Below are positions 38,973 to 44,842 of a stretch of 44,842 nt of DNA, in pieces. Source of the DNA: Flavipsychrobacter sp. (GTDB lineage: Bacteria > Bacteroidota > Bacteroidia > Chitinophagales > Chitinophagaceae); the NCBI GenBank assembly GCA_016786565.1, contig JAEUVY010000106.1, forward strand, positions 1 to 44,842. The letters run 5' to 3'. Position 1 is the first letter of the stretch; every line of letters starts with the position of its first letter. The notes below the pieces were generated by a model, which worked only from the letters and a program-made list of their open reading frames with translations, had not been told where the DNA came from and did no database searches. Position numbers and translations under genes: made by a program.

Positions 38973-40946
38973 GTGATCACGCAGGCTTCAATACAGGAGG
39001 TAATGGCGCGCGCCGACATTGTCGACGTGCTGGGGCAGTTTATACGTTTGAAGAAGCGGGGCACCAATTACATTGCCAATTGTCCTTTTCACAACGAAAA
39101 GACCCCGTCTTTCAACGTTTCTCCGGCAAAAGGTATCTTTAAGTGTTTTGGTTGCGGAAAGGCGGGCGATGTGGTCTCCTTTGTGCAGGAACACGAAAAA
39201 CTAACCTATCCCGAGGCGATCCGCTGGATAGCCGACTATTACAAGATAGCGCTCGAGGAGACTGAAAGGTCGCCTGAGCAGATAGTGCAGCAACAGGCCG
39301 GTGAGTCGTTGCGTATTCTCAATGAGTTTGCGGCCAACTATTTTTACGACACTCTTTTCAATTCTGAAGAAGGGCAGGTGGTCGGGCTCGGTTACTTTAA
39401 GCAAAGAGGATTCAGAAAGGAAATAATTGACCGGTTCAGGCTGGGCTATAACCCCGAGCGGGGAGACCAGTTCTTTCGCGAGGCGACCTCTAAGGGGTAT
39501 ACCACAGAAATGCTGGAAAAGGCCGGACTTGCCAAGAACCGCAACGGTATTTATCACGATGTGTATCGGGGCAGGGTCATTTTTCCTATTCAGGGAATGA
39601 CCGGTCGTGTCCTGGGCTTTGGTGCGCGCGTACTGAAGACCACCGAGAAGGCTCCCAAATACATAAACACACCCGAGAACGAGCTGTACATTAAGAGCAA
39701 GGTGCTCTATGGTATGTACCAGAGCCGCCAGGCCATAGGCAAGCTCGATGAATGCCTGCTCGTAGAGGGTTATACCGACGTTATTTCGCTGCATCAGGGT
39801 GGGGTAGAGAACGTGGTGGCCAGTAGTGGTACATCGCTCACTGAAGATCAGCTGCGGCTCATAGGCCAGCTTACAAAAAATCTTACCATTCTGTATGATG
39901 GTGATCCTGCCGGTATCAAGGCCGCTCTCCGCGGGTTGGATATGGCCTTGTCGCAAAGCTTCAACGTGCAGTTGGTACTTCTGCCCGAAGGGGAAGACCC
40001 CGATAGCTTCGTGCAGAAATCAGGTGCTGCCCGTTTTCATGAATATATAAAGGAGCATAAGCAGGATGTCATCAGCTTCAGGTTGCAGGTCGGGCTCACC
40101 GATGCGGGCAACGACCCGATGAAGCGCTCTAAACTGGTGAATGAGATAGCAGAGAGCATCTCCCGCATTAACAAGGCGGAAGATTTCGCGCTGCAGCAAC
40201 ATTACATCAGGCTGGCAGCTCAAAAGCTGAGTGTAGATGAGGCCGGACTTATAAATCTCATTAATAAGTTCATTCGCGAACGTATTGAAACCGAGCAACG
40301 GCATGCACGCAGGGCAGAAGGCATTTCGCCCGGCGAAGAGGTGCTGCCCGAACCGGACCATATAGCTTCAGCAACCGAGCCGGAGATTATGGGCGTCCGT
40401 CGCCCCTCCGCCGAGGATCAGGAATGGCAACTGCTTCGTGTATTGATCGAATATGGAAACCTTTCTTATGAAGGATACAGCAATGTAGCCGATCTGATTG
40501 AGCAACGAATAGATACTGATCTGCTCACTAATGAAGCTGCAAAGAAGTTGTTTGTGTCGTATATGGAAGATATGCACAGCAACGGCCAGCCGCATGATGC
40601 ACAATACTACTTACGCCATCCCGACGCCGAGGTGCGTAGCCGTATGGCATCATTACTGCATCCGCGGCAGGGCATCAGTGAGAAGTGGAAAGATCGCTAT
40701 GGTATAGAGACCACGCCCGAAAGCGCCCTGTATCCCAATGATGTGGACAGTACGCTCTCTTATTTTGAATTGAAGAAGATCCTGATATTGCAGGCGCAGT
40801 TTGCTGAAAAGCTGAAAGAAGAGCAAGATCCGCTAAAGCTTCAGGTAATGCAGGAACGGTTTTTGTCGCTGCGCGCCATGGAAAAGGAGATCCTCAAGAA
40901 ACACCGCACCGTTGTTTTCTCGTCCCGCAAATACAATGGCAATTAG
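38973..40946 (+). CDS. dnaG: DNA primase
   Basis: 657 residues from the GTG start at 38973, which gives the N-terminus expected for Bacteroidota DnaG; longer frames start inside the promoter. It makes RNA primers at the replication fork. The CHC2 zinc finger holds Cys37, His40, Cys58 and Cys61 (CPFHNEKTPSF, FKCFGCG). The catalytic core follows (YPEAIRWIADYY), with the Toprim domain around 255-330: LLVEGYTDVISL and the metal-binding YDGDPAG. The C-terminal helicase-binding part ends at 657. An internal AGGAGG just 2 nt before an in-frame ATG (39003) is a coincidence of CAGGAGGTA codons. Convergent with polX, 3 nt between stops. Confidence 0.95.
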   Translation: MITQASIQEVMARADIVDVLGQFIRLKKRGTNYIANCPFHNEKTPSFNVSPAKGIFKCFGCGKAGDVVSFVQEHEKLTYPEAIRWIADYYKIALEETERSPEQIVQQQAGESLRILNEFAANYFYDTLFNSEEGQVVGLGYFKQRGFRKEIIDRFRLGYNPERGDQFFREATSKGYTTEMLEKAGLAKNRNGIYHDVYRGRVIFPIQGMTGRVLGFGARVLKTTEKAPKYINTPENELYIKSKVLYGMYQSRQAIGKLDECLLVEGYTDVISLHQGGVENVVASSGTSLTEDQLRLIGQLTKNLTILYDGDPAGIKAALRGLDMALSQSFNVQLVLLPEGEDPDSFVQKSGAARFHEYIKEHKQDVISFRLQVGLTDAGNDPMKRSKLVNEIAESISRINKAEDFALQQHYIRLAAQKLSVDEAGLINLINKFIRERIETEQRHARRAEGISPGEEVLPEPDHIASATEPEIMGVRRPSAEDQEWQLLRVLIEYGNLSYEGYSNVADLIEQRIDTDLLTNEAAKKLFVSYMEDMHSNGQPHDAQYYLRHPDAEVRSRMASLLHPRQGISEKWKDRYGIETTPESALYPNDVDSTLSYFELKKILILQAQFAEKLKEEQDPLKLQVMQERFLSLRAMEKEILKKHRTVVFSSRKYNGN

Positions 40947-40949
40947 CAA

Positions 40950-42620
40950 CTATATCCCTGCTTTTTGCTTTCTTACTGCAATATATTGTTCCAGTTCTGC
41001 AAGCGAATAGCTGCTCAGGTTGAATTCTTTGGTTAGTCCGCCTTTCTGGGCCGTCATTACGCCATAGTAGGTATCCTTGTATCCTTCAATGCTGTGTGCA
41101 TCCGGGTCTACAGATAACATTACCCCGCGCTCCATGGCATATTCTATCCATCGCCAGTCCATATCCAGTCGCCGTGGGTGTGCATTTATTTCCAATACTA
41201 CATTGTGCTCGGCACATGCGTCAATTATTACTTTGTGGTCCAGTGGATAGCCCTTGCGCGAGAGAAGAAGACGCCCCGTTGGGTGCCCCAGTATTGTTGT
41301 GTATGGATTCCTGATGGCGTTCAGTACACGCTCCATCGCTTTCTCCTCGCTCATTTTCAGGTTGCTGTGCACGCTGGCTATCACCAGGTCGAACGTAGCC
41401 AACACCTGAGGACTGTAATCCAGACTGCCGTCCCCCAGAATGTCGGATTCAATGCTCTTGAATATCCTGAACGGCGCAAGTTTCGCATTGAGTTGTTCTA
41501 TCTCCTGGTGTTGTGCTGCAATGCGGTCGGGTTTCAACCCATCAGCATATACTGCCGTTTGAGAGTGGTCGCTTATCACCAGGTATTCCAGTCCTGCAGC
41601 CTTGGCCGCAGTGGCCATTTCTTCCAGGGTGTTTAATCCGTCACTCCATTTCGAGTGCGAATGGATGATCCCTTTTATTTCATTTGGTTGAATGAGTTTG
41701 CTGAATGTTTCGGCCGGTTTGCTCAGTACCTCCCTTTTCTCCCGCATCATTGCCGGAATGAAAGGAAGCCCGTTTGTGGTAAATATCTCATCCTCGCTGG
41801 CCGGTGATTCCGGCACTTGGTATTTAGCGGCGATCTCTTCAAGAAACTCCTCACCAGCACTGTGCATAAATAAATCGCGGTAAAAAGCGCCCCTTGTGGT
41901 TTGGGTGATCCGAAGTCGGGGTTGTCCTGGTAACGATATTGTTGTGGTTGTGCCGTTTGTTTCTGTTTGTGTGCCTTCACTTGCGCTAAACAGAGCCACT
42001 ATTTCAGCTACGGGCGCATCGGTCAGAATATCTGCATATTCCAGCGTTTCCATTTGTCTGCGCAGCTCCCCCGATGTCGAGAATCGGGCCGCAGGAAATT
42101 TGTTCTGCAGTTGCGCCAATATTAGTTGTGCAAAGGCGTCTACCTCGGCCCACAGATGAAACCCTATATTTTGTTTGAAATAGGCAAGGTTCTGCAGCAC
42201 GCTTTCCTGTGTCTTTGCTCCGAACCCTTTCAGTGCCACTAGGCGGTTTTCGTTGCACGCATATTCCAGTTCTCCGAGCGATTCAATACCCAGTTCATTC
42301 CAGATCACGGATATTTTCTTGGGGCCAAGTCCCTTTATCTGCAGCATGTCCAGTATGCCCGCAGGCGTTTTGGCAAGCATATCTTCCAATGCCTGCATCT
42401 TGCCGGTCGTCAAGAGTTCTTTGATCTTCTTCCCTGTAGATGCGCCTATGCCCTTCATCGAGGCTAGCGTACTCTCGTCCATCTCAGCAGCTTCGCCGGG
42501 CAGTTTCTCTATGTTATATGCGGCAATGCTATATGACTTTGCGCGAAAACTGTCTTCTCCATGGATGTCCATGAGTTTGCTGAGCAGTGAAAAATGGTCG
42601 GCTATTTCGTAGTTGTTCAT
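40950..42620 (-). CDS. PolX-like protein with degenerate polymerase site and intact PHP domain
   Basis: 556 residues. The ATG at 42620 is chosen; a GTG at 42653 lies in the promoter. Residues 1-150 are the 8-kDa/fingers part with two helix-hairpin-helix motifs (MKGIGASTGKKI, IKGLGPKK). The palm (about 155-290) is recognisable but altered: where PolX has GSxRRG...DxDxL, this protein has GELRRQMETLEYADIL, so the first catalytic Asp is Tyr195, and the third Asp position is an Arg (PRLRI, Arg235). The C-terminal PHP domain keeps its metal ligands (His320, His322, Asp351-His352, Glu391, His418, His446, Asp507, His509). It is likely a 3'-5' exonuclease or phosphoesterase that no longer polymerises. 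Promoter TATTTTTG at 42658-42651 (minus). Confidence 0.88.
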   Translation of the reverse strand: MNNYEIADHFSLLSKLMDIHGEDSFRAKSYSIAAYNIEKLPGEAAEMDESTLASMKGIGASTGKKIKELLTTGKMQALEDMLAKTPAGILDMLQIKGLGPKKISVIWNELGIESLGELEYACNENRLVALKGFGAKTQESVLQNLAYFKQNIGFHLWAEVDAFAQLILAQLQNKFPAARFSTSGELRRQMETLEYADILTDAPVAEIVALFSASEGTQTETNGTTTTISLPGQPRLRITQTTRGAFYRDLFMHSAGEEFLEEIAAKYQVPESPASEDEIFTTNGLPFIPAMMREKREVLSKPAETFSKLIQPNEIKGIIHSHSKWSDGLNTLEEMATAAKAAGLEYLVISDHSQTAVYADGLKPDRIAAQHQEIEQLNAKLAPFRIFKSIESDILGDGSLDYSPQVLATFDLVIASVHSNLKMSEEKAMERVLNAIRNPYTTILGHPTGRLLLSRKGYPLDHKVIIDACAEHNVVLEINAHPRRLDMDWRWIEYAMERGVMLSVDPDAHSIEGYKDTYYGVMTAQKGGLTKEFNLSSYSLAELEQYIAVRKQKAGI

Positions 42621-42650
42621 AAGAAGTGTGCTGTCTGGGTGAGCACAGTC

Positions 42651-42753
42651 CAAAAATAGACTTTATCAGACAATCTCATTTTGGTAATAGTGGCTTTTCC
42701 CACAGTTCGTCAAAAACTTATGTGTTCAATACCCGATAAAATTTTTATTTTTG
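42651..42753. promoter_or_regulatory. Divergent promoter pair (polX-like gene / 160-residue exported protein)
   Basis: Minus strand TATTTTTG at 42658-42651 for the polX-like gene and plus strand TATTTTTG at 42746-42753, 7 nt before the ATG at 42761. Both are exact -7 elements. The plus-strand one has a partial TTC 19 nt upstream. Confidence 0.5.
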
Positions 42754-42760
42754 AAAGGCT

Positions 42761-43243
42761 ATGCATCGTATTGTTGGTTCCTTCATTTTAAGTATTGCTT
42801 TGTTGTTTGCGCAGGATATTGCTGCGCAGAGTAAAACAGCGGCAGCAAAACCTAAAAAGGTATTTATGCCGCAGGCTTATTTAGGTAAGTCCGACTATAA
42901 AGGCGGTCCCATAAAAAAGGATGTGCTCGCGTCTCTTTTGAAGCAGGGAATCACTACCCGCGATTCGGCGGGTAATTTTTATAAAGTTGTCGGATTCGAG
43001 TTCGTTTATGGTGAGCGAATGCTGTACGAAGACTCTGTAGGCAATTTGATGGTAGATATCGATTATCTGTCTGAATATTGCACCGGTGATACATTAAGTG
43101 CAGGTATTAGCAATAGCATCTACGATCGTTTGAAGGTAGGCGATAGTGCCTTTTTCAATAAGATCGACGTTCTCCGCACTGTTCCGGGTAAGCCTGCAAT
43201 CGTGGTGTCGGGTATGGGTATGAAGTTCTATATCACCAAATAA
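42761..43243 (+). CDS. Exported protein of unknown function
   Basis: 160 residues with a signal peptide (about 1-22, LLFAQDIAAQ). The mature part is a beta-rich domain with VVGFEFVYGER, LKVGDSAFFNKIDVLRTV and the end GMKFYITK. The order KxxVLxxLLKxG - xxxVxGFEF - SxxxxxRLKVGDxxFFxxIxV resembles the C-terminal domain of GldM, a core component of type IX secretion and gliding, but here it occurs alone and without the GldM transmembrane or Ig-like parts. I treat that similarity as weak. It is expressed from its own close promoter. Confidence 0.65.
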   Translation: MHRIVGSFILSIALLFAQDIAAQSKTAAAKPKKVFMPQAYLGKSDYKGGPIKKDVLASLLKQGITTRDSAGNFYKVVGFEFVYGERMLYEDSVGNLMVDIDYLSEYCTGDTLSAGISNSIYDRLKVGDSAFFNKIDVLRTVPGKPAIVVSGMGMKFYITK

Positions 43244-43334
43244 CTTCTCTCTGCTGACGAAACTCATTTGCCCCTGTGACCAAAGCCTGCGTAAGAAAAG
43301 CGGGAATTGTAGTCAATTTGTTTAAATTTCTGTT

Positions 43335-44842
43335 ATGGCAGTTGTAAGGCAGGTTTTTCCCGTCACAGGTATGAGTTGTGCTTCCTGCGCTGCCGCGGTA
43401 GAAAAGGCGCTCACTGCGCAAAAAGGAGTGGTTTCTGCAGGCGTCAATTATGCCAATGCCGATGCGGTGGTTGAATACGATACTGTTCTCGCCGACCCTT
43501 CCAGGCTTCGCGGTGCCATCAAGGCAATAGGGTACGATATCATCATAAGTGAAGAACAAGGCAACGTTACTGATCTGCGCGCTGCGGCTGTCAGAGCCTT
43601 GAGGGTTCGTGCTATTGTTTCTCTGGTATTCTCCATTCCCCTTGTTTATATAGGCATGTTCGCTATGGATATGCCCTATGCCAACTACATCATGTGGGCT
43701 TTGGCAACACCTGTAGTGTTTTGGGGCGGCTCTCGTTTCTTTACCGGCGCATGGAAGCAACTCGGTCATCGTGTAGCTACCATGGATTCGCTTGTGGCAC
43801 TTAGTACGGGTATCGCCTACGTGTACAGTGTCTTTAACACTTTGTTCCCTCACTTTTGGATGAAGCAGGGGCTTCACGGGCATGTATATTTCGAGGCGTC
43901 GGCCGTAGTGGTTACGTTCATTTTACTCGGCAAATTACTCGAGGAGAAAGCAAAGACCGATACTTCCTTTGCTATTAAAAAACTGGTGGGATTGCAGCCG
44001 CGTACCGTTGCGCGCGTGTCAGCAACCGGGACGACCGAAGAGGTGGAGATAGACAATATTCAGGTGGGCGACTTGCTGCTGGCTCGTCCCGGAGAGCGCA
44101 TCGCGGTAGATGGAAAGGTGGCAGAGGGTGATTCTTTTGTAGATGAAAGTATGTTGAGCGGTGAATCCGTACCGGTTGAAAAAGTGGCGGGCGACCCGGT
44201 TTTCGCCGGAACGGTCAATCAATCAGGTAGTCTCAGATATACTGCCGAGAAAGTTGGTTCCGACACAATGCTGTCGCGCATTATTCGCATGGTGCAGGAG
44301 GCACAGGGCAGTAAGGCCCCGGTGCAGCAACTTGCCGATAAGATCGCCGCTGTATTTGTTCCGGTTGTCATCGGCATTGCTGCCCTCAGTTTTGTGTTGT
44401 GGTTGCTGCTTGGTGGCGATAATGGTTTCGCTTTTGGTTTCTCTTCATTTGTTACAGTTCTGGTCATAGCATGCCCGTGCGCGCTTGGACTGGCAACACC
44501 CACGGCATTGGTTGCGGGCATCGGCCGTGGTGCCGGTCAGGGTATACTTATAAAAGACGCACGAAGCCTGGAGGTGGCATGCAAGGTCAACGCTGTTGTG
44601 CTGGATAAGACCGGCACCATTACCCATGGCCGTCCTGAAGTCAGTGCAGTAGTTTGGGTTTCCTCTGCCGATGCGTCATCGCTTGCATCTGTCTTTTACA
44701 GTCTGGAGAGCCTTTCAGAACACCCCTTGGCCCGTTCGGTTTCCGCGCATCTTGCCGCAAACGGGGCATCCCAATTGCCTGTAAATTCGTTCTCTGCTGT
44801 GCCCGGTGGTGGCGTTACTGCTTTTTGCGAGCGCAAACTCTA
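43335..44842 (+). CDS. copA: Copper-translocating P-type ATPase (cut by the window end)
   Basis: At least 502 codons, open to the end of the window; the C-terminus is missing. It pumps Cu(I) out of the cytoplasm. One HMA metal-binding domain (residues 1 to about 70) has Cys15 and Cys18 in [13 protein letters not shown]. The actuator motif is SGES (275-278), the ion-binding helix has Cys380-Pro-Cys382 ([14 protein letters not shown]), the phosphorylation site is Asp424 in [10 protein letters not shown], and the nucleotide domain begins with SEHPLA. The CPC plus single CxxC pattern marks the P1B-1 copper class; silver is also a likely substrate. It may supply copper homeostasis next to the two SCO proteins. 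Start ATG at 43335. Confidence 0.95.
   Translation, partial: MAVVRQVFPVTGMSCASCAAAVEKALTAQKGVVSAGVNYANADAVVEYDTVLADPSRLRGAIKAIGYDIIISEEQGNVTDLRAAAVRALRVRAIVSLVFSIPLVYIGMFAMDMPYANYIMWALATPVVFWGGSRFFTGAWKQLGHRVATMDSLVALSTGIAYVYSVFNTLFPHFWMKQGLHGHVYFEASAVVVTFILLGKLLEEKAKTDTSFAIKKLVGLQPRTVARVSATGTTEEVEIDNIQVGDLLLARPGERIAVDGKVAEGDSFVDESMLSGESVPVEKVAGDPVFAGTVNQSGSLRYTAEKVGSDTMLSRIIRMVQEAQGSKAPVQQLADKIAAVFVPVVIGIAALSFVLWLLLGGDNGFAFGFSSFVTVLVIACPCALGLATPTALVAGIGRGAGQGILIKDARSLEVACKVNAVVLDKTGTITHGRPEVSAVVWVSSADASSLASVFYSLESLSEHPLARSVSAHLAANGASQLPVNSFSAVPGGGVTAFCERKL

Noticed and set aside
42621..42653. GTG-started N-terminal extension of the PolX-like protein
   Set aside because: It overlaps the -7 element at 42651-42658; the ATG at 42620 gives the family N-terminus.

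Overview
The window looks like chromosomal DNA of a member of the phylum Bacteroidota, probably order Chitinophagales (family placement is inference). The evidence is direct: five secreted proteins end in type IX secretion (T9SS) sorting domains with FPNP-like motifs; promoters of the Bacteroidota type (TAnnTTTG) recur; almost no gene has a Shine-Dalgarno sequence; and the housekeeping sigma factor, LytTR/LytS-type two-component genes, GIN-domain and DUF2147 proteins are of the kind common in that phylum. No phage, transposon, CRISPR array or tRNA was found.

Layout. 1-160: 5S rRNA, the end of an rRNA operon, with a strong terminator. 160-901: gene-poor spacer. 902-5313: a GEVED-domain T9SS protein, a small secreted protein of unknown function, and an NHL-propeller T9SS protein. 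5459-9227: a LytTR response regulator and its propeller-type histidine kinase. 9339-11810: a Bax-inhibitor-1 family membrane protein, an unknown secreted protein and IspD. 12069-17793: a phosphate-porin-like protein, a small helix-turn-helix-like protein, glutaryl-CoA dehydrogenase, RpoD, an EamA transporter and a SCO1-type copper chaperone. 18104-25007: three tandem T9SS proteins, two of them with seven Ig-like (BIG2-type) repeats each. 25232-25381: an overlooked 49-residue gene with a full promoter. 25427-29089: a small secreted protein, DnaK and a rhomboid protease. 29339-33555: a cytochrome oxidase assembly operon (heme O synthase, two subunit III proteins, subunit IV, SCO, DUF420). 33559-36005: a TonB-domain protein, a small CxxC membrane protein, a GIN-domain lipoprotein and a DUF2147 protein. 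36013-44842: an amidohydrolase, a pseudouridine synthase with a 300-residue Arg-rich tail, DnaG, a PolX-like protein with an eroded polymerase site, a small secreted protein and the start of a CopA-type copper ATPase, cut by the window end.

The most interesting signal is regulatory. The promoter regions of the LytTR regulator and of the neighbouring NHL/T9SS gene carry the same inverted repeat (core GAAC-N11-GTTC), at nearly the same distance (28 and 29 nt) from the -7 element. This suggests the two-component system controls itself and the adjacent secreted propeller protein. Other points worth attention are promoters so close to start codons that the mRNAs should be leaderless, a rare good Shine-Dalgarno before rpoD, the degenerate PolX, and the small gene at 25232.
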